From NCBI RefSeq assembly GCF_011058255.1, contig NZ_JAALFH010000062.1, positions 22,376 through 86,375 of the forward strand: a stretch of 64,000 nucleotides of DNA. The letters are read 5' to 3'. The position numbers and the translations under genes were made by a program. Under the pieces are notes generated by a model, which saw only the letters and a program-made list of their open reading frames with translations, was not told the origin of the DNA and ran no database searches. This document shows, piece after piece, positions 1 to 9,113 of this stretch; positions within the stretch are counted from its first letter, which is position 1, and every line of letters begins with the position of its first letter. The DNA comes from Thioalkalivibrio sp. XN8. Its GTDB lineage: Bacteria > Pseudomonadota > Gammaproteobacteria > Steroidobacterales > XN24.

Positions 1-28
1 GGGCCGCCGCCAGGAACAGGGAGCTCAT
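1..28 (-). CDS. 5' end of the gene downstream of lpxB (partial)
   Basis: An ATG on the minus strand at 28-26 overlaps the lpxB stop codon (TGA at 27-25) in an ATGA arrangement, so a further gene probably continues the lipid A operon. Only nine codons (MSSLFLAAA) are inside the window. In many gammaproteobacteria the gene after lpxB is rnhB, but nine residues cannot establish that. Nothing more can be said. Confidence 0.35.
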
Positions 29-1263
29 GCGGCCGCCTCCGCCGGCGCGGCCGGCGCGCGCCCCGCCATGGCAAGCACCGCTTCGGCGGCCTGTCGGTCG
101 GCGTCCCGGCGCAACAGCTCATGCAGCTCGCCGAAGCGCTGGCGGAGCCGCTCGCAATGGACGGGATCGGCCAGCAGGGCCGCCGCTGCGGCCGCGATCC
201 TGGCGGGCGTCGCCTCCTCCTGGATCAACTCCGGCACGATGGCCTCGCCCGCCAGCAGGTTGGGCAGCGAGTAGAGCTGTGTCTGCATCAGCTTGAAGGT
301 CCGGACGATCCGCACGGTGAGCGGGGCGAGCCGGTAGGCCATGACCATGGGCCGGCGCAGCAGCGCCGCCTCCAGGGTGGCGGTGCCGGAGGCGAGCAGC
401 ACCAGGTCGGCGGCCGTCATCACCTCGCGCGAATGGCCGTCCACCAGGTGCACGTCCAGTCCCGGCGCGTGCCGGGCCAGCTGTGACTCGAACAGGGCCC
501 GCAGCTGCGGTGTCGCCATGGCGGCCACGAAGCGGGTCCCCGGCCGCTGGGCCGCGAGCTGTGCAGCGGCTCCGGCGAGCACCTCGCCCAGCCGCTCCAC
601 TTCGCCGCGCCGGCTGCCCGGCAGCAGCGCCACCAGGGCCGGTCCTGGGGACTGTCCCGGGGACAGTCCCCATTCCAAACCCAGCGCCGCCCGCGCGGCG
701 GCGGGGTCGGTGACCAGCGGGATGGCGTCCGCCATGGGGTGCCCGACGAAGCGCGCGGCGACACCGTGGGCGTGGTACAGCGGCGGCTCGAAGGGCAGCA
801 GGCAAAGCACCTCGTCCGCGGCCGCCGCGACCGTATGGACACGCTGCGGGCGCCAGGCCCAGATCGAAGGGCTGACGTAGTGCATGGTGCGCATCCCGGC
901 CCGGCGCAGCCGGCGCTCCAGCCCGAGGTTGAAGTCCGGCGCATCGACCCCGACCACCACGTGCGGCCGGAATGCCTCGAAGGACGCCACCAGCCCGCGC
1001 CGCAGCGCCAGCAGCCCGGGCAGGTGCCGGAGCACCTCGGCCAGCCCCATCACCGACAGCTGCTCCATCGGCGCCCAGCTCACGACGCCCTCGGCCTGCA
1101 TCGCCGGGCCGGCGATCCCCGCCAGCGCGGCGTCCGGGTAGCGGGCCCGGATGGCGCGGGCCAGCCCCGCGCCCAGCAGGTCGCCCGACGGCTCGCCCGC
1201 CACCAGGCCGACGCGCAGGCCGCCGGGGGGCAGTGGGGGCTTGGGGTCGACGGGGCCGGGCAT
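25..1263 (-). CDS. lpxB: Lipid-A-disaccharide synthase LpxB
   Basis: Glycosyltransferase (GT19) that joins UDP-2,3-diacylglucosamine and 2,3-diacylglucosamine-1-phosphate to form the lipid A disaccharide at the inner face of the inner membrane. About 412 residues. Family motifs are visible: VGLVAGEPSGD near the N-terminus, VVVGVDAPDFN in the middle, LLPGSRRGEVE, and ASGTATLEAAL toward the C-terminus. The start chosen is ATG at 1263, 8 bp after the lpxA stop; the reading frame is open further upstream, but that part only shadows lpxA. Compared with my memory of E. coli LpxB, the stretch between LG and LLPGSR is about eight residues longer (WGLSPGQSPGP); those residues are encoded by a palindromic repeat at 647-671. 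Last complete gene of the rpsB-to-lpxB block in this window. Confidence 0.97.
   Translation of the reverse strand: MPGPVDPKPPLPPGGLRVGLVAGEPSGDLLGAGLARAIRARYPDAALAGIAGPAMQAEGVVSWAPMEQLSVMGLAEVLRHLPGLLALRRGLVASFEAFRPHVVVGVDAPDFNLGLERRLRRAGMRTMHYVSPSIWAWRPQRVHTVAAAADEVLCLLPFEPPLYHAHGVAARFVGHPMADAIPLVTDPAAARAALGLEWGLSPGQSPGPALVALLPGSRRGEVERLGEVLAGAAAQLAAQRPGTRFVAAMATPQLRALFESQLARHAPGLDVHLVDGHSREVMTAADLVLLASGTATLEAALLRRPMVMAYRLAPLTVRIVRTFKLMQTQLYSLPNLLAGEAIVPELIQEEATPARIAAAAAALLADPVHCERLRQRFGELHELLRRDADRQAAEAVLAMAGRAPAAPAEAAA
647..671. repeat. GGGGACWGTCCC palindromic repeat inside lpxB
   Basis: A 25-bp perfect inverted repeat: GGGGACTGTCCC, one G, then its reverse complement. It lies in frame inside lpxB and encodes part of an apparent loop insertion. 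The same unit occurs between genes at 55145-55181 and 61953-61977. Confidence 0.85.
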
Positions 1264-1271
1264 CGCGGCCC

Positions 1272-2042
1272 TTAGCGAACGATACTGCGGCTGGAGTCGC
1301 GGATGGAGGCGACGAAGAGCTCCAGCTCGGGCTGTTCCCGGGCCAGCTCCTCGAGCTGGGCCAGGGCGTCGGCCAGTTTGAGGCCGCTGCGATACAGCAG
1401 CTTGTAGCCCTGCTTGATGTTGGCGATCTGCCCGGCGGTGAAGCCGCGCCGCTTCAGGCCCTCGCTGTTGATGCCGCGCGGGCCCGGCGGCGTGCCGCCG
1501 ACCATCACGTAGGCCGGCACGTCCTGGCTCACCCCGGCGTACTTGCCGAGGAAGGCGTGGGCGCCGGCGCGGCAGAACTGGTGCAGGCCGGAAAAGCCGG
1601 CGAAGATCACCCAGTCGGCGACGTGGCAATGCCCGGCGAGCGCCACGTTGTTCGCCAGGATGATGTGGTCGCCCAGCACGCAGTCGTGGGCGATGTGGGC
1701 ATAGGCCATGATCCAGTTGTCGTTGCCGATCGTGGTCTCGCCCCGGTCCTGCGCCGTGCCGCGGTTGATGGTGACGCACTCGCGGATGGTGTTGCCGTCG
1801 CCGATCACCAGCCGGGTGGGCTCGCCGGCGTACTTCTTGTCCTGCGGCGCATCGCCGATGGAGGCGAACTGGAAGATTCGGTTGTTGCGCCCGATCACCG
1901 TCGGCCCGCGCACCACCACGTGCGGCCCGATCACGGTGCCGGCGCCGATCTCCACGTCATCGCCGATGATGCTGTAGGCGCCGATCTCCGCGTCCTCGTG
2001 GACGCGGGCGCCGGAGTCGATGATGGCCGTCGGGTGAATCAC
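1272..2042 (-). CDS. lpxA: UDP-N-acetylglucosamine acyltransferase LpxA
   Basis: First enzyme of lipid A synthesis; transfers a 3-hydroxyacyl chain from ACP to UDP-GlcNAc in the cytoplasm. 256 residues, close to the usual ~262. The N-terminal two thirds is a left-handed beta helix of hexapeptide repeats starting with [20 protein letters not shown]; the helical C-terminal domain contains GLKRRGF. The histidine of AYAHIAHDC is the expected catalytic region. The start is GTG at 2042, overlapping the fabZ TGA (GTGA), which implies translational coupling. Order lpxD-fabZ-lpxA-lpxB is the classical one. Confidence 0.97.
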   Translation of the reverse strand: MIHPTAIIDSGARVHEDAEIGAYSIIGDDVEIGAGTVIGPHVVVRGPTVIGRNNRIFQFASIGDAPQDKKYAGEPTRLVIGDGNTIRECVTINRGTAQDRGETTIGNDNWIMAYAHIAHDCVLGDHIILANNVALAGHCHVADWVIFAGFSGLHQFCRAGAHAFLGKYAGVSQDVPAYVMVGGTPPGPRGINSEGLKRRGFTAGQIANIKQGYKLLYRSGLKLADALAQLEELAREQPELELFVASIRDSSRSIVR

Positions 2043-2497
2043 GACTTGCTCCCCTCCGGCGCGATCATGATCTCGGCCGAGGCCACCCGCCGGCCGTCCA
2101 CCAGCGCCTCGGTGCTGAAGCGCCAGATGGTCCTGATGCGCCGCTCGTACGTGGCCCGGAGGACCAATTGGTCGCCCGGGACCACCGGGGCGCGGAAGCG
2201 GGTCTTGTCGATGCCCACGAAATAGAAGGCGAAGTTGTCGTCGGGCTCGACCCCGGCCGTGCGGAAGGCCAGCACGCCCGCCGCCTGGGCCATGGCCTCG
2301 ACGATGAGCACGCCCGGCATCACCGGGCGCACCGGGAAATGCCCCGGGAAAAACGGCTCGTTGACGGTGACGTTCTTGATCGCCACCAGGTCCTTGCCCG
2401 GCGTGTGCTCCAGCACCCGGTCGATGAGCAGGAACGGGTACCGGTGCGGCAGGTAGGTCATGATGCGCTGGAGGTCCAGCGCGCTGTTCTCAGTCAT
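2039..2497 (-). CDS. fabZ: 3-hydroxyacyl-ACP dehydratase FabZ
   Basis: Dehydrates beta-hydroxyacyl-ACP in type II fatty acid synthesis, competing with LpxA/LpxD for hydroxyacyl-ACP. From ATG 2497 the protein has 152 residues, the usual length, beginning [10 protein letters not shown]. The hot-dog-fold signature [12 protein letters not shown] is followed by the catalytic-helix region [20 protein letters not shown]. An ATG at 2518 would add seven atypical residues and is not preferred. The start lies inside the end of lpxD (8-bp overlap), so translation is probably coupled. Confidence 0.96.
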   Translation of the reverse strand: MTENSALDLQRIMTYLPHRYPFLLIDRVLEHTPGKDLVAIKNVTVNEPFFPGHFPVRPVMPGVLIVEAMAQAAGVLAFRTAGVEPDDNFAFYFVGIDKTRFRAPVVPGDQLVLRATYERRIRTIWRFSTEALVDGRRVASAEIMIAPEGSKS

Positions 2498-3536
2498 TCT
2501 CGGGCTCTCCCTCGCCACGTTCCAGGCGGGCCACGCGCTTCGCCAGTTCGTCGAGCCGGCGGAAGCGGGCGGCGTTGCGGCGCCAGCGGGCCGCCTCGTC
2601 CAGCGGCAATCCGCCCGAGTATACGCCGGGCTCGCGGATCGAATGACTCACCATGGTCATGCCGGTGACTACGACCCCGTCGGCGATCTCCAGGTGCCCG
2701 CCAATGCCGACCTTGCCGGCGATCATGCAGTTGCGGCCGATGGTCGCGCTGCCGGCGATCGCGGCGCAGCCCGCCACCGCCGTGTGGGCGCCGATGCGCA
2801 CGTTGTGGCCGACCTGGATCTGGTTGTCCAGCTTGACCCCCTCCTCGATCACGGTGTCCTCGATGGCGCCGCGGTCGATGGTGGTATTGGCGCCGACCTC
2901 CACGTCGTCCCCGATCACCACGCTGCCGACCTGGGGCACCTTGAACCAGCCCTCCGGCTCGCGCGCGATGCCGAAGCCGTCGCCGCCGATCACCACGCCG
3001 GGGTGCAGCAGCACGCGGGCGCCGAGCCGCACGCCGTGGCACAGCGTCACGCCGGCCACCAGCCGGCAGCCCGGCCCGACCACCACGTCGCGCCCGACCA
3101 CGCAGTTGGGGCCGATCCAGGTCCCCGCGCCGATCCGGGCCCCGGCCTCGACGACCGCGCCGGGGGCGACGCCGGCGTCCGGCGCGACTTCGGCTCCCGG
3201 CGCCACGTGCGCGCCCGGGTCGATCCCCGGCGCGAAGGCCGGCGGCGGATGCAGGTCGGCCGCGATCCGCGCGTAAGCGGCGTAGGGATTGGCGGCGACC
3301 AGCACCGGCGCGGCGCACTCCGCCGCGAACTCCGGCGCCAGCACGACGGCGCCGGCGCGGGTGGTGGCCAGGTACCTGCGGTAGCGCGGGTTGGCCAGGA
3401 AGGAGACGGCGTCGGCGCCGGCCTCGGGCAGCGTGCCGACCCGCTGGACCTGCCGGTCGGGGTCGCCGCGCAGCTCCAGCCCGTGCCGGACGGCGAGCTC
3501 GCCCAGGCTGCGGCTCATGCGCCCGCCCGTGCTCAA
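2490..3536 (-). CDS. lpxD: UDP-3-O-(3-hydroxyacyl)glucosamine N-acyltransferase LpxD
   Basis: Adds the N-linked hydroxyacyl chain in the third step of lipid A synthesis. About 348 residues. An N-terminal uridine-binding domain (roughly residues 1-105) is followed by a long left-handed beta helix of hexapeptide repeats and a C-terminal helix. The catalytic-histidine region reads [16 protein letters not shown] at 3536 overlaps the skp stop (ATGA); an internal ATG at 3518 (MSRSLGEL) is an equally sensible start and would give 342 residues. Confidence 0.96.
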   Translation of the reverse strand: MSTGGRMSRSLGELAVRHGLELRGDPDRQVQRVGTLPEAGADAVSFLANPRYRRYLATTRAGAVVLAPEFAAECAAPVLVAANPYAAYARIAADLHPPPAFAPGIDPGAHVAPGAEVAPDAGVAPGAVVEAGARIGAGTWIGPNCVVGRDVVVGPGCRLVAGVTLCHGVRLGARVLLHPGVVIGGDGFGIAREPEGWFKVPQVGSVVIGDDVEVGANTTIDRGAIEDTVIEEGVKLDNQIQVGHNVRIGAHTAVAGCAAIAGSATIGRNCMIAGKVGIGGHLEIADGVVVTGMTMVSHSIREPGVYSGGLPLDEAARWRRNAARFRRLDELAKRVARLERGEGEPEND

Positions 3537-4066
3537 CCGCCCTGGTGGCGTCGCTGCAGGACCTGGAGGACCTGCTGCGTGATGTCGAGCGCGTCGCTGG
3601 CGTGAATGAAGCCTTCCACCAGCACCAGGTCATAGCCCTGGGAGCTGGCGTAGCCCTGGATCTCGGCGATGAACAGGCGTTGCAGCTCGCCGAGTCGCTC
3701 GTTCCGGCGCAGGTTGAGGTCCTCCATGAACTCGTTCTGGGTCCGCTGGAAGTCGCGCTGGCCGTCGCGGAACTGCTGCTCCACGCGCCGGCGCTCATCC
3801 TCGGACATGAAGCCGTCGGACTGCTGCAGCCGTTCCTGCAGGGCGACCAGCTCTTCCTGCTTGCTGCGCAGCTCCCGCTCCCGGGGCGCGAACTCCTCGG
3901 TCAGCGAGCGCTGCAGTGCCAGCGCCTGGGGCGCCTCTTCGAACAGGCGGTTGAGCTTGACCACGCCGATGCGCGTCTCCGCCAGCGCCGTCGTCGGCGC
4001 CGCGAGCAGCACCACCAGCAGCGTGGCGGCCAGGTTGCGAACGAGAGTGCGATGCGATGCCTTCAT
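3533..4066 (-). CDS. skp: Periplasmic OMP chaperone Skp/OmpH
   Basis: Periplasmic chaperone that holds unfolded outer-membrane proteins on the way to the Bam complex. 177 residues: a signal peptide (LAATLLVVLLAAPTTALA, cleavage after ALA), a short beta segment RIGVVKLNRLF, then a long charged coiled-coil region rich in E/R/Q forming the tentacles, and a C-terminal strand. Lies directly downstream of bamA and upstream of lpxD, its usual place. Confidence 0.94.
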   Translation of the reverse strand: MKASHRTLVRNLAATLLVVLLAAPTTALAETRIGVVKLNRLFEEAPQALALQRSLTEEFAPRERELRSKQEELVALQERLQQSDGFMSEDERRRVEQQFRDGQRDFQRTQNEFMEDLNLRRNERLGELQRLFIAEIQGYASSQGYDLVLVEGFIHASDALDITQQVLQVLQRRHQGG

Positions 4067-4106
4067 GCCTGTGGGTCCTCAATCATCGGGTCCGGCGGCT
4101 CGGTGC

Positions 4107-6491
4107 TCAGAACGCCGAGCCCACGGTGAACTGGAAGCCTTCCGTCCGGTCGCCCGGCTCGTCATTGAGCGGGAAGGCGTAGCTGAATCTGAACAGTCCC
4201 AGCGGCGCCAGCCACTGGAAGGAAATGCCGGTCGAGTATCTCAACTCGGAGAAGGAGAAGTCGTTGTTGAGGGGCTCTCCCGTATCCCGGTCGAAGAACG
4301 GCGTCGTGTCGGTGGAGAATATATTACCGGCGTCGAAGAACAAACTGAAACGCGTGGTCCTGGCGATCTCGCCCCGCAACGGAATGATCAGCTCCAGCTG
4401 GGAACTCAGCTCGAAGTTGCCGCCGTAAGGATTTTCGTTGGTGTCCAGGGGTCCGAGCCAGCCCTCGCGGTAACCGCGCACCGAGCCCGGCCCGCCGCCG
4501 AAGTAGCGCTTGAACGGCGGCACCTCGGTGGTGTCGCCGAGCGCATCGGTGTACGCGATCTCGCCGCTCCATTCGATAAACGTCGGGCCGATGAAGGGCA
4601 GGTACTGGAGCAGGTCGAGCGAGGCGCTGTAGTACTCCACGCTGCTGCCGGGCACCGTGTAGTTGAGCTGGATGCGGTGACGGGAGCCGCGGTCGGCAAA
4701 GAACACCCGGTTGCGGCTGTCGTAGGTCCAGCCGAGCAGGAGCTCGTAGGACTGGAACTGGGTTTCGAAGAGTTCGCCGCCGGTCACCTCCCGGACCCTG
4801 GAATCGCCGTTCAGCCGCACCCAGCGGATCGACTGGAAGGGGCTGCTGGCGTTGGTCAGGAGGCGCGAATCGTACAGCTGCACGCCGGCCCGCAGGCGCG
4901 TGTACTCCGAGATCGGGTAGCCGTACTCGATGCCGAGCGAGGCGGTCTTGGTGCCGAACTCCGAGGCGCCCGAGACGAACTGCGTGATATCCCGGTAAGA
5001 CGCCGATACCGTCCGCGACACGCCGTTCGGCGTCACGTAGGGGTTGGTGTGGAGGAAGCTGTACACGGTCGAGAACCGGCCGGTATTGACGTCCGCCTCG
5101 ATGCGGTTCCCCGTGCCGAGGAAATTGGTGTGGACGAAGTTGGCGTTGAAAATCACGCCCTGGAGGCCCGAGTAGCCGACGCCGCCGCCGAAACTGCCCG
5201 GCAGCCCTTCCTTGACGGCGAACTCCACGTCCACCAGGTCGTCGGTACCGATCACCGGAAAGGTCTCGCGCTGCACGTCCTCGATGAAGGGCAGCCGGCG
5301 CACGCGCTCCTCGGAGCGGTCCAGCGCCCGGTTGGAAAGATAGGCGCCTTCGAGCTGGCGCATCTCGCGGCGGAGCACCTCGTCGTTGGTGCTGGTGGTG
5401 CCGGCGAAATTGATACGGCGCACGTAGGCGCGCTTGCCGGGCTCGATGTAGAAGGTCACCGAGACCTCGTTGGTGCCGGGCGTGATGGTCGGCACGGGAT
5501 CGACGCGGGCGAAGGCGAAGCCTTCCTCGCCGAGCCGGAAGGTGATCAGTTCGGCGGTCTGGGTCAGCTGGCGCCGGGAGAAGGTGTCGCCGGGCTTGCT
5601 CAGCACCAGGGCGCGCAGCTGTTCCTCCGGCACCGGCATCTGGCCGGCCAGCCGGATGTCGGCGATCCGGTGGGGCTCGCCCTCGCTGACGTTGATGGCG
5701 ATGAAGATGTCCTGCCGGTCCGGCGAAATCTGCACCTGGGTCGATTCGATGTCGAAGTTGGCATAGCCGCGGTCCATGTAGAAGGACTGCAGCGTCTCCA
5801 GGTCGCCGACCAGCGATTCGCGCGCGTAGCGGTCGTCCTGCCGGTACCAGGACAGCCAGTTCGGCGTGCGCAGCTGGAACTCGTCGAGGATCTCCTCGTC
5901 GCTGAAGACCTCGTTGCCGACGATGGCGACCTGCCGGATCCGGGCCCGCTCGCCCTCCTGGATCGTGATAGTGATGTCGACCGTGTTCTCGGCCTCGTTC
6001 TCGTCGACGCGCGTGTCGATGATCACGCCGTACTTGCCGCGGCTGTAGTACTGGTCGGTCATGAAGCGCTCGACTTCCTCGAGCACCGGCCGGTCGAAGG
6101 TCTGGCCGCGGGACAGGCCGACGCCGCGCAGCGACTCCTCGAGGTCCTCGGTCTTGATGTCCTTGTTGCCGGTGATGGTCAGGCGCCGGATCGACGGCCG
6201 CTCGCGCACCGCAATCACCAGGGTCGAGCCGTCGCGCCGGAACTCCACGTCCGCGAACAGGCCGGTGCCGTAGACGGCGCGGATGGCCTCCGCGACCCGC
6301 CCCTCGTCCAGGGTGTCGCCGATGCTTACCGGCAGGTAATTGTAGACCGTGCCCTCGGCAATGCGCTGCAAGCCCTCCACCCGCATGTCGCGCACCACGA
6401 AGGCCTCGCCCTCCTGCGCCGGCACGGCCGCAGCGCCCAGCCCCAGGAACACGGCGAGCAGCGCCGCCAAAACTCGCAACCGATGCTTCAC
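4107..6491 (-). CDS. bamA: Outer membrane protein assembly factor BamA
   Basis: Core subunit of the beta-barrel assembly machine in the outer membrane. 794 residues: signal peptide ending VPAQ, five POTRA domains (about residues 25-420) and a C-terminal 16-stranded barrel. Diagnostic features are VRGYREG in the L6 region (the VRGF/Y motif) and a terminal phenylalanine (FTVGSAF), a typical Bam recognition signal. Starts 8 bp downstream of rseP, so co-transcribed with it and with skp. Confidence 0.98.
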   Translation of the reverse strand: MKHRLRVLAALLAVFLGLGAAAVPAQEGEAFVVRDMRVEGLQRIAEGTVYNYLPVSIGDTLDEGRVAEAIRAVYGTGLFADVEFRRDGSTLVIAVRERPSIRRLTITGNKDIKTEDLEESLRGVGLSRGQTFDRPVLEEVERFMTDQYYSRGKYGVIIDTRVDENEAENTVDITITIQEGERARIRQVAIVGNEVFSDEEILDEFQLRTPNWLSWYRQDDRYARESLVGDLETLQSFYMDRGYANFDIESTQVQISPDRQDIFIAINVSEGEPHRIADIRLAGQMPVPEEQLRALVLSKPGDTFSRRQLTQTAELITFRLGEEGFAFARVDPVPTITPGTNEVSVTFYIEPGKRAYVRRINFAGTTSTNDEVLRREMRQLEGAYLSNRALDRSEERVRRLPFIEDVQRETFPVIGTDDLVDVEFAVKEGLPGSFGGGVGYSGLQGVIFNANFVHTNFLGTGNRIEADVNTGRFSTVYSFLHTNPYVTPNGVSRTVSASYRDITQFVSGASEFGTKTASLGIEYGYPISEYTRLRAGVQLYDSRLLTNASSPFQSIRWVRLNGDSRVREVTGGELFETQFQSYELLLGWTYDSRNRVFFADRGSRHRIQLNYTVPGSSVEYYSASLDLLQYLPFIGPTFIEWSGEIAYTDALGDTTEVPPFKRYFGGGPGSVRGYREGWLGPLDTNENPYGGNFELSSQLELIIPLRGEIARTTRFSLFFDAGNIFSTDTTPFFDRDTGEPLNNDFSFSELRYSTGISFQWLAPLGLFRFSYAFPLNDEPGDRTEGFQFTVGSAF

Positions 6492-6499
6492 GCTCGTCC

Positions 6500-7867
6500 T
6501 CAGCCCGCGGTGATGCGCACGATATCGTTATAGAAAGCGAAACTCATCAGCAGCAGCAGCAGGAAGATGCCCACCTGCTGGCCGATGATCTGGGCGCGCT
6601 CGGAGACCGGGCTGCCCTTGGCGAGCTCGACCACCTGGTAGACGATCTGGCCGCCGTCGAGCATCGGGATGGGCAGCAGGTTGATGATGCCGAGGCTGAT
6701 GCTGACGATCGCAAGGAAGGTGACGAAAGCCGCGAAGCCCGCCGCCGCCGTGAAGCCGGCCGTCTGGGCGATGTTGATCGGCCCGCTGAGGTTCTTCACC
6801 GAGACCTGGCCCATGATCATGCGCGCCATCATCGTCACGGTCAGCTCCGAGATCCGCCAGGTCTCGCCCACGGCGCGCCCTACCGCCGCCACGGGTCCGT
6901 AACGCTGCTCGGTCCGGATCGGGTCCCACAGTTCCGCCAGGATCTGCGGCCCGGCCCCGATCCGTCCGACGCGGACGCCCTCCTCGTCGGCGGCGCCGAT
7001 CAACAGCTCGAGCCGCATCGGATTGCCGTCGCGCTCGATGAGCAGGCCCACGGTCTCGCCCGGCCGCGCCCGCACGAACTCGACCCAGTCCTGCCACTCC
7101 GCGATCGGCTCGCCCGCCGCGCTCAGCACCCGGTCGCCGGGCTGCAGCCCGGCCGCCGCCGCCGTGCCTTCCGGCAGCAGCTCGCCGACCACGGCCGGGA
7201 CCGAGGGACGCCAGAACGAGATGCCCAGCTCGGGGAACATGGCGTTCGGCTCGGTGAGCGCTTGGATGTCGCCGTCGTAGCGCAAGGCCAGCTCGCGGCG
7301 GGCGCCCGCCGCATCCTCCACCAGCAGGCGCGCGCGCCCGGCCGGCACCATGGCGCTGAGCAGCTCCAGCTGGGCTTCCATCATGGTCCGGGTGGGCGCG
7401 CCGTCGATCGCGACGATCTGGTCGCCCGCCTGCAGCCCTGCCTCGGCCGCCGGCGAAGCTGCGGCGATCTCGCCGACCATCGGCTTGATCGCCGGCACGC
7501 CGGCCACGAATATGACCCAGTAGGCCGCGATCGCGAAGATGAAATTGAACGCCGGCCCGGCGAACAGCACTGCGATGCGCCGCTGGGGCGACTGGCGGTT
7601 GAAGCAGCGCGGCAGGTCCTCGGGGGGCACGTTGCCCTCGCGCTCGTCCAGCATCTTGACGTAGCCGCCCAGCGGGATCGCCGAAATCCAGTACTCGGTC
7701 CCGTCGCGACCGGTGCGCCGCCACAGGGGGCTGCCGAAGCCGACCGAGAACCGCAGTACCTTGATGCCGAGGCGGCGGGCGACCCAGAAATGGCCGTACT
7801 CGTGCACCGCCACCAGCACGCTGATGGCGACCACGAAAGCCAGCACTGACGTCAGCAATTCGTTCAA
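6500..7867 (-). CDS. rseP: Site-2 zinc metalloprotease RseP
   Basis: Intramembrane protease that cleaves the anti-sigma factor RseA in the sigma-E envelope stress response. The M50 motif HEYGH is followed by WVARRLG; two PDZ domains occupy the periplasmic middle; the second active-site motif is LDGGQIVYQ. The open frame extends to a TTG at 7918, but TTG at 7867 (preceded by GGGAT) places HEYGH at residue 22, as in E. coli RseP, and gives 455 residues, so it is preferred. No ATG is available. Linkage with bamA and skp fits an envelope role. Confidence 0.95.
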   Translation of the reverse strand: MNELLTSVLAFVVAISVLVAVHEYGHFWVARRLGIKVLRFSVGFGSPLWRRTGRDGTEYWISAIPLGGYVKMLDEREGNVPPEDLPRCFNRQSPQRRIAVLFAGPAFNFIFAIAAYWVIFVAGVPAIKPMVGEIAAASPAAEAGLQAGDQIVAIDGAPTRTMMEAQLELLSAMVPAGRARLLVEDAAGARRELALRYDGDIQALTEPNAMFPELGISFWRPSVPAVVGELLPEGTAAAAGLQPGDRVLSAAGEPIAEWQDWVEFVRARPGETVGLLIERDGNPMRLELLIGAADEEGVRVGRIGAGPQILAELWDPIRTEQRYGPVAAVGRAVGETWRISELTVTMMARMIMGQVSVKNLSGPINIAQTAGFTAAAGFAAFVTFLAIVSISLGIINLLPIPMLDGGQIVYQVVELAKGSPVSERAQIIGQQVGIFLLLLLMSFAFYNDIVRITAG

Positions 7868-7921
7868 TTCGTATCCCGCAAGTTCGAGCCGTCCCGGCGG
7901 CCGCCGGGCCGCCGGCAAGTA

Positions 7922-9103
7922 TTAGAGCGCCAAAGTCCGGATTTTCTCCTCGGCCGCGTCCCGGCTGTGCGCGTCGAGCGCCAGGATCGACTCGAGGTCG
8001 GCCGGCGCGGAATCCGTATATTGTGCCAGAACCGCGTCGATGATCGCGGCGATGGCGGTGAACCGGACCCGCCCGGCCAGGAACGCCGCCACCGCGACCT
8101 CGTTGGCCGCGTTCAGCACCACCGGTGCGCCGGCATCGCCGGCCGCCGCCTGCATCGCCAGCGCCAGGCAGGGGAAACGGGCCGGGTCCGCCGGGCGGAA
8201 GTTCAGGCTGCCGCGGGCGGCCAGGTCCAGGGGCTCGACGCCGGACGGCATCCGCTCGGGCCAGGCCAGGGCGTGCGCGATCGGCGTGCGCATGTCCGGA
8301 TTGCCGAGCTGCGCCAGCATGGACCCGTCGCGGTACTCGACCAGCGAGTGGATGATGCTCTCCGGGTGCACGACGACGCCCACGCGCGCCACCGGGACGC
8401 CGAACAGGCGGCAGGCCTCGATGATCTCGAGCCCCTTGTTCATCATGGTGGCGGAGTCGACCGAGATCTTCCGGCCCATCTCCCAGTTGGGATGGGCGCA
8501 GGCCTGGGCCGGGGTGACCTCCTCCAGGGCTGCCAGCGGCGTGTCGAGGAAGGGGCCGCCCGAGGCCGTCAGCAGCAGCCGCGTGACGCCGGCGCCGTCG
8601 GAGTCGCGGTCCCGTCCCGGCGGCAGGCACTGGAACAGCGCGTTGTGCTCGCTGTCGATCGGGAGCAGCTCGCCGCCGGAAGCGGCGAGCGCTTCCAGCA
8701 GCAGGTTGCCCGCCATGACCACCGCCTCCTTGTTGGCCAGCAGGATCCGCTTGCCCGCCCGCGCCGCCGCCAGGGTCGGCAGCAGGCCGGCAGCACCGAC
8801 GATCGCCGCCATGACGTAGTCCACGTCCGGTCGCGCGCCGGCCGCGGCCAGCGCCTCGGCCCCGGCCTGCACTTCCACCGCCAGGCCCTCGGCCCGGACC
8901 GCCGCCTCGAGCTGCGCCGCCGCCGCCGGGTCCAGCAGCACGGCCACGGCCGGGCGGAACTGCCGGCACTGCTCGAGCAGCCGCTGCCAGTTGCGGCCGG
9001 CCGTGAGCGCCCGGACCGCGAAGCGGCCGGGATTGCGCGCCACCACGTCGAGCGTGCTGAGGCCGATGCTGCCCGTGGCGCCGAGGATCGCCAGTCCCTT
9101 CAC
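7922..9103 (-). CDS. dxr: 1-deoxy-D-xylulose 5-phosphate reductoisomerase
   Basis: Converts DXP to MEP, the committed step of the non-mevalonate isoprenoid pathway. 393 residues. The N-terminal NADPH-binding Rossmann motif is ILGATGSIGLSTLDVV; the metal and substrate region contains PIDSEHNALFQCL and the conserved block SVDSATMMNKGLE. It feeds the isoprenoid precursors used by UppS two genes upstream in the same operon. Start ATG at 9103. Confidence 0.98.
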   Translation of the reverse strand: MKGLAILGATGSIGLSTLDVVARNPGRFAVRALTAGRNWQRLLEQCRQFRPAVAVLLDPAAAAQLEAAVRAEGLAVEVQAGAEALAAAGARPDVDYVMAAIVGAAGLLPTLAAARAGKRILLANKEAVVMAGNLLLEALAASGGELLPIDSEHNALFQCLPPGRDRDSDGAGVTRLLLTASGGPFLDTPLAALEEVTPAQACAHPNWEMGRKISVDSATMMNKGLEIIEACRLFGVPVARVGVVVHPESIIHSLVEYRDGSMLAQLGNPDMRTPIAHALAWPERMPSGVEPLDLAARGSLNFRPADPARFPCLALAMQAAAGDAGAPVVLNAANEVAVAAFLAGRVRFTAIAAIIDAVLAQYTDSAPADLESILALDAHSRDAAEEKIRTLAL

Positions 9104-9113
9104 GCTGCGGGCC

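Noticed and set aside
3669-6533. 954-codon open frame on the plus strand opposite skp and bamA
   Set aside because: A GC-rich shadow frame: no domain, biased composition, and bamA and skp on the other strand are unmistakable.
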